Source of the DNA: Pseudomonadota bacterium
Lineage (GTDB): Bacteria; Desulfobacterota; GWC2-55-46; JADFVP01
NCBI GenBank assembly: GCA_015222595.1
Contig: JADFVP010000075.1
Coordinates: 1-20,369 of the forward strand
Reading direction: 5' to 3'
DNA: 20,369 bases
Positions 1 through 7,264 of the stretch are shown one piece after another. Within the stretch, counting starts at the first letter, position 1, and the number at the start of each line of letters is the position of its first letter. Position numbers and translations under genes: made by a program. The notes beneath the pieces are model-generated. The model made no database searches and had not been told where the DNA came from. It saw only the letters and a program-made list of their open reading frames with translations.

Positions 1-185
1 CCTATGGTGGTCCACTTGTCTATGACGGCGTGGGAGCCTATCTTTGTGCCGGCCCCGATGTTAACGCTCTCGCCGATAACGGTATACGGGCCGACCTCCA
101 CGTTGTGGTCGAGTTCCGCCGTGGGGTGAACCACTGCGGTAGGGTGTATCTGTACCCCGCTGTTATTGTCTCTGCCTGTAGCCAT
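1..185 (-). CDS. lpxA: LpxA, acyl-ACP--UDP-N-acetylglucosamine O-acyltransferase (5' part only; runs off the window)
   Basis: LpxA adds the first 3-hydroxyacyl chain to UDP-GlcNAc, the committed entry to lipid A synthesis in the cytoplasm. Only the first 61 codons are present; the rest lies beyond base 1. The translation begins MATGRDNNSGVQIHPTAVVH and then shows hexapeptide-repeat (left-handed beta-helix) periodicity: VEVGPYTVIGESVNIGAGTK, followed by IGSHAVIDKWTTIG. The IHPTA start followed by GPYTVIGE is typical of LpxA. The ATG at 183-185 is the first start giving the full N-terminus; about 9 extra residues precede the usual IHPTA start. A purine-rich AAAGGCGG lies upstream at a somewhat long distance. 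It is the last visible gene of the envelope operon, 88 bases after fabZ, the usual fabZ-lpxA order. LpxD is the nearest look-alike, but a separate lpxD is present. Confidence 0.93.
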   Translation of the reverse strand, partial: MATGRDNNSGVQIHPTAVVHPTAELDHNVEVGPYTVIGESVNIGAGTKIGSHAVIDKWTTI

Positions 186-273
186 CGTTCAAGGACCGCC
201 TTTCACGTTCAAAATAGTTATGCCCGCCTCTGCCTGCCGGTCTGTCTCCGGGAATATGCGCGGAGACCCTGAA

Positions 274-702
274 TTACTTGTCTGCAACGGTAGCCATGAG
301 TTCGGCCTCGGCAGCGACTTTGCCGTCTACTGTCGCGGTACCTTTCAGTACCCAGATCTTTCCGCGCGTCTTCTTTACCTCTACGGTAATTTCAAGCGTG
401 TCGCCCGGAAGCACGGGGCGGCGAAAACGGGCCTTGTCGATGCCCATGAAGTAAAGAACCTTGCCCTCGACGCCGGAACTCTTAAAGGCGAGTATGCCGC
501 CTACCTGTGCCATCGCCTCAACTATAAGAACACCCGGCATTATCGGATGGTCGGGAAAGTGGCCGCCGAAGAACGGCTCGTTGATGGTCACGTTCTTTAT
601 TCCATGTGCGACCTTGCCTACCTCCAGGTCGATTATCTTGTCGATCAACAGGAACGGATATCTGTGCGGCAGTATCTTCTGTATCTCGTTGATGTCTATC
701 AT
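274..702 (-). CDS. fabZ: FabZ, (3R)-hydroxyacyl-[ACP] dehydratase
   Basis: FabZ dehydrates 3-hydroxyacyl-ACP to trans-2-enoyl-ACP in cytoplasmic fatty acid elongation. It competes with LpxA and LpxD for hydroxyacyl-ACP, which explains why the three genes sit together. The 142-residue protein has normal family length. It is a single hot-dog domain starting with the conserved IQKILPHRYPFLLIDKI segment. The catalytic histidine is H48 in GGHFPDHPIMPG and the catalytic glutamate is E62 in VEAMAQ. FabA is less likely because of the short length and these FabZ-type motifs. The ATG at 700-702 is preceded by GAAAGGAT about 7 bases upstream. It lies 72 bases after lpxD on the minus strand and 88 bases before lpxA, so co-transcription is likely. 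Confidence 0.97.
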   Translation of the reverse strand: MIDINEIQKILPHRYPFLLIDKIIDLEVGKVAHGIKNVTINEPFFGGHFPDHPIMPGVLIVEAMAQVGGILAFKSSGVEGKVLYFMGIDKARFRRPVLPGDTLEITVEVKKTRGKIWVLKGTATVDGKVAAEAELMATVADK

Positions 703-774
703 GGCGTATCCTTTCGTTTTTCGGCGTGCAGTCTACTCGTCGGTTATGCAAAAGTTAGGTAGAAGAGGATACTC

Positions 775-1854
775 TTAATCCTCTTCGAGTTCGTTAATCT
801 TTTGTTCGAGTTCCCGGACCCGTTTTCTCAGCTCAGGCAGTTTCTGCGATATGGTAGTCGCGCGGAGCCAGTCTCCGTGGTTTATGGCCGGAAAGCCGGA
901 GTAGGCACCGGGTTTCGTAAGGTTGTTGGTGACGACACCCCTGGCCCCTATCAGTATATCGTCACTGATGCTCACATGACCGACTACGCCGACCTGTCCG
1001 CCGAGCTGAACTCTGGCCCCGACGGTAGAAGAGCCGGCAATGCCGACCTGTGCCACTATTATGGTATCTTCACCGATCTGAACGTTGTGGGCTATCTGTA
1101 CGAGGTTGTCTATTTTGGTGCCGCGCCCAATGGTGGTTTCGCCGAGCATGGCGCGGTCTATGGTTACAGAGGCGCCTATCTCCACGTCGTCGGCTATGCG
1201 CACTATCCCTGTTTGCGGTATCTTGTGGTACTTCACTCCGTCCTTCGCATAACCGAAGCCGTCGGACCCGACCACCGTGCCCGCGTGAATTATTACACGC
1301 GCACCAAGAACAGACCTGTCCATTATGCTGATGTTCGGGTAGAGCACGCACTCTGGGCCGATCTCGACGTCGTGTCCGATGTAGACGCCGGGGTAGATCA
1401 CTGTCCGGTCCCCGATTCGCGCGCCCTCTTCTATTACGGCATTGGCTCCTATAGACACGTCTGCGCCTATCGTTGTAGAGTCGTGAATCGTGGCGCCGGG
1501 GGCTATGCCGGGTGCGGGGTGCGCCGTCGGTCTCAGTACCTCCATAGCCTTTGCCATGGCCAGGTGCGGATTCTCTACAAAGATGAGCGCGGCTTCGCCA
1601 GTTGCGGTCTCTTTTGTAATATCCCGTTCTCTTAAGATCACGACCGTGGCGCGCGTTGTTGCAAGCGACTTCATGGAGCGTGCATCGGCTATGAAGGTGG
1701 CGTCGCCAGCCGTAGCTGAGACAACCGGTGCGGCTCCCGTAACGGCTGCGTCGTCGTCGTAGTTACGGTCGTCATGTTCGACGTCGTACTCCGTGCCGAC
1801 TCTTCCGCCCACGATCTCGGAGAGCGTATTTATGCTAAGCGATTTGGGCTCCAA
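775..1854 (-). CDS. lpxD: LpxD, UDP-3-O-(3-hydroxyacyl)glucosamine N-acyltransferase
   Basis: LpxD adds the second hydroxyacyl chain, at the 2-amino group, in lipid A synthesis. The 359-residue protein has an N-terminal LpxD domain (about 1-108, with SATAGDATFIADAR), then a left-handed beta-helix of hexapeptide repeats (about 115-325). A short charged helix, probably a trimer coil, closes it (336-359). The conserved GSDGFGYAKDGVKYHKIPQTG region (196-216; part quoted is the family signature) and the catalytic histidine H256 in QIAHNVQIG are present. The start codon is TTG at 1852-1854: no ATG or GTG lies between the upstream in-frame stop and this codon, and AGAGGGG sits about 8 bases before it. 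That ribosome site lies inside the last codons of ompH, whose stop is only 1 base away, so translation is probably coupled. An odd acidic stretch fills residues 22-36. Confidence 0.96.
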   Translation of the reverse strand: MEPKSLSINTLSEIVGGRVGTEYDVEHDDRNYDDDAAVTGAAPVVSATAGDATFIADARSMKSLATTRATVVILRERDITKETATGEAALIFVENPHLAMAKAMEVLRPTAHPAPGIAPGATIHDSTTIGADVSIGANAVIEEGARIGDRTVIYPGVYIGHDVEIGPECVLYPNISIMDRSVLGARVIIHAGTVVGSDGFGYAKDGVKYHKIPQTGIVRIADDVEIGASVTIDRAMLGETTIGRGTKIDNLVQIAHNVQIGEDTIIVAQVGIAGSSTVGARVQLGGQVGVVGHVSISDDILIGARGVVTNNLTKPGAYSGFPAINHGDWLRATTISQKLPELRKRVRELEQKINELEED

Positions 1855-1855
1855 C

Positions 1856-2392
1856 TTAACGGCCCCTCTTTGAGAATCTGTTGTTGTGTATCTTTATGAC
1901 CTCAGTCGTAAGGTCGTCGTCGGGAGAGGCGTAGAGTAGCCCGCCCAATGAGCGTTCAAGAACGTAGGTGTAGCCCCGTTTCTTTGCAAGCTCTTCTACG
2001 ATACCCGCGAACTCATCTATTATAGCCGCTTCCTCCGCCTGCTTCGTGCTGTTTATCTCTTCGTTGTACGCCCTGAACTGAGCCTCGAAGGCCCTGCTCT
2101 TGTTTACGAATAGTTCTTCCTTGGCGTTTACCGTCTCTTTGTTCCAGATAGAGCGCTTGGAGTCTATCTCCGCCTTCATCTTCTTCAACTCTTCCTGCTT
2201 GGCGTTGAGGTCGGCCTCGAGGCCTTCGGCCTTCTTTTGCAGGCTCTCTTTTGCCGCTCTGCCGGCCTCGCATTCGTTGAGCGCCTTTTGCAGATTGGCA
2301 TAGCCTATCTTTTGCGTACCGGCCACAGCCGGAAGTACGAGTGCGAAGGTTATAAGTATAGCTAGCGATACCTGCATTACTCTTTTAATCAT
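1856..2392 (-). CDS. OmpH/Skp family periplasmic chaperone
   Basis: Skp/OmpH proteins hold unfolded outer-membrane proteins in the periplasm and hand them to BamA. The 178-residue protein starts with a signal peptide (residues 1-24 or 25: two basic residues, a hydrophobic core, then LPAVAG). The mature N-terminus KIGYANLQKAL matches the family's first beta strand. A long charged helical region follows (about 40-125, rich in K, E, Q and A), typical of the coiled tentacles. The C-terminal strand-helix segment contains GYTYVLERSLGGLLYASPDDDLT, which matches the family's closing motif. The ATG at 2390-2392 has AAGGAGAC 8 to 9 bases upstream. It sits directly after bamA and before lpxD, the standard order. 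The gene could be named skp or ompH; the symbol is left open. Confidence 0.94.
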   Translation of the reverse strand: MIKRVMQVSLAILITFALVLPAVAGTQKIGYANLQKALNECEAGRAAKESLQKKAEGLEADLNAKQEELKKMKAEIDSKRSIWNKETVNAKEELFVNKSRAFEAQFRAYNEEINSTKQAEEAAIIDEFAGIVEELAKKRGYTYVLERSLGGLLYASPDDDLTTEVIKIHNNRFSKRGR

Positions 2393-2458
2393 ATCGTGTC
2401 TCCTTGGCTTTGGTAGTAAAATAATGTAAAGAGTTCCGTTAAAAACCTGCTCTGTCTT

Positions 2459-5173
2459 CTAGAAGAGGGTTCCTATGGTAAAGTCCCACTGTTGTGACGC
2501 CTCACCCGTTCTGCGGTCGAGGTTTATTCCGAGTTCGAGCCTGAGGGGCCCCATCGGCGAGAACCATCTGATGCCGCCTCCGGCTCCCATCCTGATATCC
2601 CTGAAATCTATCTGCCCGTCGTACGCATTTCCCGCGTCGAAGAAGAGCACGCCCTTGATCTTCTGCGCCTCTATAAGCGGAAAGACGAACTCTGCATTGC
2701 CGACCATCTTTGTGGTTCCGCCTATCAGGTCGGCCGTGATTTCGTCCTTGGGGCTTATGGTGCGCGTCTCAAAACCTCTTATCGAGTTCATGCCTCCGAG
2801 AAAGTACCGGACGTAGACCGGCATCTCGTTTCCGGAGTGGCCCTGAACATAGCCGAGCGAGCCGCGAAGAGAGAAGGTGGTGTTGAGCGGCAGAGAGAAG
2901 AACTTTACGACATCTCCCTCGTACTTTACGAAGTAGGTGGTTCCTCCGAGCGGGCCGCCTGCAAGCTCCGTTGAAAGGTTGGCGACTACACCTTCGGACG
3001 CGAAGAAGGCGTCGTCGCGCGTATCGTGGCGCAAAGCGACCTTGATGCTCGACTCGGTATTTATCCCCTCCTGATCCTTAATGTAGCTCGATGCCATATC
3101 GTCTATGTCGGAGACGTCGACATTTTCGAACTTGTAGTTGATGAAGCCCCTGGTATACCTCTTGTAGAGCGGGAAGCCTACGCGCAGCCCGAAACCCTTC
3201 TTTCCTATCGTGAAGTCCGGGTACTCCTTCTCTGTGTTGTAGAGGTCTATGCCGGCGGAGATCGGCTTGTCGAAGAGCCACGGTTCGGTCAGGCTCAGGA
3301 CGTAACGCGACGAAGAGGCGCTTGCCGTGCCGGACATATTCAGCTTTATTCCCGTGCCCATGAAGTTGGCCTGAGATATAGAGGCGGTCGCAATGAGCTT
3401 GTCTACCGAAGAGTAGCCCATGCCGACAGAGATGGAGCCGGTGGGACGCTCCTCCATCTCTATGTCGAGCTTTATCTTGTCTTCCCCTGAGCCCTGGCTT
3501 CTGCCGATATTTACGAAGTCGAAGTAACCGAGGCGGCGCAGGTTGTTCCTGCTCCGCTTGACCGCAGAGGTCGAGTAGAGGCTGCCTTCGTCGATCTCAA
3601 GCTCGCGCCGTATAACCTTGTCGCGGGTCCTGGTGTTTCCGGTTATGTCGATACGCTCTACATAGACCAGTTCGTGCTTTACCAGTTCAAAGTCCAGACT
3701 TATCGTCCGCTTCGCTTCGTCCAGCGTTGTGCGCGGCAGCACCTCGGCATACGCATAGCCCTTGTCTCCGTAAAAGTCGCTTAGCGTATCTATGTCCATA
3801 GAAAGTTTTTGTCTGTTGAAGACTTCGCCACTCTCGATCTTCAGCTGCTCCATAAGCTCGTTCTTTTTAGCAATCAGGTCTCCGGATATGTCAACCTCTC
3901 CTATGCTGTACTGAGCGCCTTCGTCTATCGCTATCGTTATGTAGAACCACTTCTTGTCTTCGCTCAGCAGCACCCGGCGGTCGATTATGTCGGCCTTTAT
4001 GTAGCCGTTGTTGAAGTACTCGCCGATTATCTGGCCTAGGTCGTTGTGAAAGAGGAACTCGTCGAAGCGGTCTGACTCTGTAATCTTGCTCAGAAGCCAC
4101 GCCTCCTTTGTGGACATCACCTTCTTCAGTCTCTTGTCGCTGATCTTATTATTGCCGATAAGCGTGATGCGCCTGACCCGGACCTCGGAGCCCTCTTTTA
4201 TATTGAAGATGACGGTCGCCTCTACTCCGTTCGACACGACCTCCGTGGTTACGTCGGCCAGGTAGAAGCCCTCCTCTGCGTAGTACGCCTGAAGTATCCC
4301 CCGGTTCTCTCCGAGAAGCACACGGTCGAGCGCGGTGTTTGACTTGATGGTAAGGAGCGTCATCAAGGAGTCTTCTCCAAGTTCCTTGTTCCCCCTAAGT
4401 TCTATCTTTCTGATAAAGGGGAGTTCGGTTACCGTAAATGTCAGCACCTTGCCGGAGGCCGTGTCCGAGAGGTCGGCGCTTACGTCGTCGAAGTAGCCGG
4501 TGGAGTAGATAGAGCGGATATCCTCTTTTATGTCGTCAGGAGAGTACGGCGCGCCTTCGCGGCTCGAAATCTTTCGCTCTATTGCCGCAGCATCTATGCG
4601 GGTGTTGCCCGAGATGGTAATTTTATCGATAGTGCCGGAGCGAACAGCTTTGCGCGCTCTCACTGTATTGGTCATCTTGTTGAAGATCCCGGCACCGCCG
4701 GCCTCGATCTTGCGTAAAAGCTCCGCATGAGAGGGCGAGCTATGGTAGTAAAGAGAGAGCGTCTCTTTGGCGACTATGTCGAGCACCCTGAGGTCTACGC
4801 TGGTTGTGGCGCCAAGGCGCGTTATGGAGCCGAGCACCGCAAAGTCGGCTCCGGCCTGTGTGGCTATTCTGAGGGCTGTCGCTTCGTCGAACTGTTTGAC
4901 CTTCTTACCGACTACAAGCTCCTTGAGCGCGTCTATGCCGGTTATTCCGGCTCCGGCACCGTCTAGCGAGCGCGCCACGGCATTCATTACGTTCCTTCGC
5001 TCTGCGTGTATGTCGGTAGCCGAATGCATCTCGAAAGGCATAACTATTACCTTCAGGTCAGCACCATACGCGGGGCCGACATGGCCGAGAGTAAAGAGTA
5101 GAGACAGAAGCGTCAATAAAGCAAGTGTTGGGGTAAAGACCGAGACCCGTATCATGTTTGGTTTTTTAGTCAC
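2459..5173 (-). CDS. bamA: BamA, outer-membrane protein assembly factor with an N-terminal CsgG/TolB-like extension
   Basis: BamA is the Omp85 barrel that folds beta-barrel proteins into the outer membrane. The 904 residues are laid out as follows: signal peptide (1 to about 38, ending GPAYGA); an extra alpha/beta domain (about 39-172); five POTRA repeats beginning near 181, 251, 331, 421 and 503, each with a GN- or SGD-type turn; and a 16-strand barrel (about 585-904). The barrel has the loop-6 IRGF motif at 798-801 and a C-terminal phenylalanine, as expected of an outer-membrane protein. Typical BamA is roughly 750-810 residues, and the surplus is the extension, whose ADFAVLGSITRLGATTSVDL stretch resembles CsgG/TolB-type domains. 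The start is taken as GTG at 5171-5173, with GAAG upstream; an ATG at codon 7 (5153-5155) would still leave an intact signal peptide. It lies 13 bases after lolD. Confidence 0.95.
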   Translation of the reverse strand: MTKKPNMIRVSVFTPTLALLTLLSLLFTLGHVGPAYGADLKVIVMPFEMHSATDIHAERRNVMNAVARSLDGAGAGITGIDALKELVVGKKVKQFDEATALRIATQAGADFAVLGSITRLGATTSVDLRVLDIVAKETLSLYYHSSPSHAELLRKIEAGGAGIFNKMTNTVRARKAVRSGTIDKITISGNTRIDAAAIERKISSREGAPYSPDDIKEDIRSIYSTGYFDDVSADLSDTASGKVLTFTVTELPFIRKIELRGNKELGEDSLMTLLTIKSNTALDRVLLGENRGILQAYYAEEGFYLADVTTEVVSNGVEATVIFNIKEGSEVRVRRITLIGNNKISDKRLKKVMSTKEAWLLSKITESDRFDEFLFHNDLGQIIGEYFNNGYIKADIIDRRVLLSEDKKWFYITIAIDEGAQYSIGEVDISGDLIAKKNELMEQLKIESGEVFNRQKLSMDIDTLSDFYGDKGYAYAEVLPRTTLDEAKRTISLDFELVKHELVYVERIDITGNTRTRDKVIRRELEIDEGSLYSTSAVKRSRNNLRRLGYFDFVNIGRSQGSGEDKIKLDIEMEERPTGSISVGMGYSSVDKLIATASISQANFMGTGIKLNMSGTASASSSRYVLSLTEPWLFDKPISAGIDLYNTEKEYPDFTIGKKGFGLRVGFPLYKRYTRGFINYKFENVDVSDIDDMASSYIKDQEGINTESSIKVALRHDTRDDAFFASEGVVANLSTELAGGPLGGTTYFVKYEGDVVKFFSLPLNTTFSLRGSLGYVQGHSGNEMPVYVRYFLGGMNSIRGFETRTISPKDEITADLIGGTTKMVGNAEFVFPLIEAQKIKGVLFFDAGNAYDGQIDFRDIRMGAGGGIRWFSPMGPLRLELGINLDRRTGEASQQWDFTIGTLF

Positions 5174-5186
5174 TGGTATCTTCTGG

Positions 5187-5891
5187 TTATACTGTTGTTA
5201 AGAGTGTGCCGGAGAGTTGCTCTTCAACTATCGTGCCGTCCACCATCCGTATGGTGCGTGAGAGTTTTCCTGCAAGCGTTTCGTTGTGCGTAACCACTAC
5301 AAGTGCGGTTTCGCGCTCTTTGTTCATGTTGAGAAGCAGGTCGAAGACCTCGGTGGCCGTAATCGTATCGAGGTTTCCGGTCGGCTCGTCAGCGAGCACC
5401 ACGTCAGGGTCTTGTATAAGCGCGCGGACTATTGCCGTGCGTTGCTGCTCTCCGCCCGAGAGTTCGCCCGGTTTGTGCGAGAGCCTGTTTTCCAGCCCGA
5501 CTCTGCCGAGCAGTTCCGTTGCCTTGCTTATGGCCGTGTCTCTCGAAGCCCCGCCGATGAGCGCGGGCAGCATTACGTTTTCGAGCGCGCTGAATTCGGG
5601 CAGCAGGTGGTGCGACTGGAAGACGAAGCCTACCGAGCGGTTTCTAAAGAGAGCCATGCTAGGCTCGTCGAGCGTGGTCGAGAGCGCTCCGTTATAGCGC
5701 ACTTCTCCTCGTGTCGTGTGGTCGAGCGCGCCCATAATATTTAAGAGCGTCGATTTCCCGACCCCCGAGGCTCCGACTATCGCGATCGTCTCGGCGGAAC
5801 TTATGGAGAGGTCGATGCCGCGCAGCACCTCTACGGTCGAGGCCCCCCGCGTGTAACTCTTATAAACGTCCTTCAGGCCTATTATCTCCAT
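5187..5891 (-). CDS. lolD: LolD, lipoprotein-releasing ABC transporter ATPase
   Basis: LolD hydrolyses ATP at the inner membrane to drive release of lipoproteins destined for the outer membrane. The 234-residue protein has a complete ABC core: Walker A GASGVGKST (40-48), Q-loop Q92, signature LSGGEQQR (144-151), Walker B VVLADEP (164-170) followed by TGNLD, and the switch histidine H202 in VVTHNE. The TGNLD segment and overall size place it in the MacB/FtsE/LolD group, and the FtsX-like permease immediately upstream with a gap of 3 bases points to LolD. The ATG at 5889-5891 has only a weak, distant GAGG; translation is probably coupled to the permease gene. The bamA start lies 13 bases past its stop. 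Confidence 0.95.
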   Translation of the reverse strand: MEIIGLKDVYKSYTRGASTVEVLRGIDLSISSAETIAIVGASGVGKSTLLNIMGALDHTTRGEVRYNGALSTTLDEPSMALFRNRSVGFVFQSHHLLPEFSALENVMLPALIGGASRDTAISKATELLGRVGLENRLSHKPGELSGGEQQRTAIVRALIQDPDVVLADEPTGNLDTITATEVFDLLLNMNKERETALVVVTHNETLAGKLSRTIRMVDGTIVEEQLSGTLLTTV

Positions 5892-5894
5892 AGG

Positions 5895-7196
5895 CTACTC
5901 GTACCTCAGCCCTTCAACAGGGTTTAGCTTCGAAGCCTGATACGATGGGTAGAGGGTTGCCAGAAAACTTATGGTCACCGACAGGGCGACAATTATAGCC
6001 ACTGTGAGCGGTTCGACCTCAGAGGGCAGTTTGTCTATATAGTAGACCGAGGGAGGCAGAACCTTGAAGTTGAAGGTGCGCTCCACTATTGCAACTATAC
6101 CCTCAAGGTTCATTGCTATACCCACGCCGGCCACAGCGCCGAGCAGCGTGCCGGTAAAGCCGATCACGAGGCCCTCAATCATAAAGATTCGCATTATGCC
6201 GCCCGACGTCGCCCCAAGGCTCTTCAGTATGGCGATGTCGCGGTTCTTCTCCATTACGACCATAATGAGCGTACTGATGATGTTGAGCGCGGCAACGAGT
6301 ATTATGAGCGTGAGTATTATGAACATGGCCACCTTCTCCAGCTTCAGCGCAGAGAAGAGGTTCCTGTTCATCTCCATCCATGTTCGCGTCCAGTAGTTGC
6401 CTTTGAGGGCAACTAAAATATCGTCGGCGACAGTCTCGGCCTTGTAGATATCCTCTATCTTCACCTCTATGCCCGTTACCGTGTCTCCGAGCCGGAAGAA
6501 CTTCTGCGCATTCTCTATGGAGATAAAGGCCACGGACGAGTCGTACTCGTACATGCCGAACTCGAAGATACCCGAGACGGTAAAGGCGGTCATTCTCGGC
6601 ACCGGCCCCGCAGGCGTCATAGTGCCCATCGGCGAGATGACGTTCAGACGGTCGCCTACCATGGCTCCCGTGCTCTTGGAGAGTTCCGTGCCTATTACTA
6701 TGCCCGGCAGCTCTTTCTTGGCCCCGGCGTTCTCTCTCTTACTATCCGTCTTGTTAGCAGCAGAGCCGAAGGGGACCTCTATGCCTGAAAGTGTGCCCTC
6801 GGTTATCCGTTCCGGCAGCGTTGTCACGTCGGCAATTGTAGAGGGATCGACCCCCCGGACGACCGCGCCTGTTGAGCCGCCGCTGCCCGAGAGCATTGCC
6901 TGAGAGTACGTAAAGGGGCTTGCGCCCTTTACTCCGTCTACGGTGCGCACCGTCTCGGCAAGCGTGTCGTAGTCGCCGAGGCCGGACCCGAACCCTACGA
7001 CCACCACGTGGGCGTTCAGCCCCAGTATCTTCTCTTTTAGGGTCTCCTCAAAACCGTTCATCACCGAGAGCACCACAATGAGCGCAGTAACGCCTACCAT
7101 TATGCCGATGATGGAGATAAAGGTTATTACGGAGATGAAACTCTGCTTCCTCTTTGCTTTCAGGTAGCGGAGCCCTATGAATAGCTGGTAAGACAT
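5895..7196 (-). CDS. LolC/LolE family lipoprotein-releasing permease
   Basis: This is the membrane partner of LolD: it extracts lipoproteins from the outer leaflet of the inner membrane and passes them to LolA. The 433 residues show a cytoplasmic N-terminus starting MSYQLFIGLRYLKAKRKQS and a first membrane helix (about 20-46). A large periplasmic domain follows (47-285), then three C-terminal helices (about 289-313, 340-362 and 396-416). The conserved MNGFEETLKEKILGLNAHV after helix 1 and NRDIAILKSLGAT before helix 3 are LolC/E hallmarks. Only one such gene accompanies lolD, so it may form a homodimer (LolF-like) unless a second copy lies elsewhere. A lysine/asparagine-rich stretch (about 146-162) looks like a flexible loop. 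The ATG at 7194-7196 is preceded by AAGAG; lysS ends 68 bases upstream. Confidence 0.94.
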   Translation of the reverse strand: MSYQLFIGLRYLKAKRKQSFISVITFISIIGIMVGVTALIVVLSVMNGFEETLKEKILGLNAHVVVVGFGSGLGDYDTLAETVRTVDGVKGASPFTYSQAMLSGSGGSTGAVVRGVDPSTIADVTTLPERITEGTLSGIEVPFGSAANKTDSKRENAGAKKELPGIVIGTELSKSTGAMVGDRLNVISPMGTMTPAGPVPRMTAFTVSGIFEFGMYEYDSSVAFISIENAQKFFRLGDTVTGIEVKIEDIYKAETVADDILVALKGNYWTRTWMEMNRNLFSALKLEKVAMFIILTLIILVAALNIISTLIMVVMEKNRDIAILKSLGATSGGIMRIFMIEGLVIGFTGTLLGAVAGVGIAMNLEGIVAIVERTFNFKVLPPSVYYIDKLPSEVEPLTVAIIVALSVTISFLATLYPSYQASKLNPVEGLRYE

Positions 7197-7264
7197 AAGC
7201 GACTGCTCTTAAGGCCTCTGGCTTATTGGTTTCGTACTGCTGTTGTTCTAACGCGGTTGGTAAG

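Noticed and set aside
802..1635. 277-residue plus-strand open frame
   Set aside because: It is antisense to the clearly conserved lpxD, and its translation has no recognisable family features.
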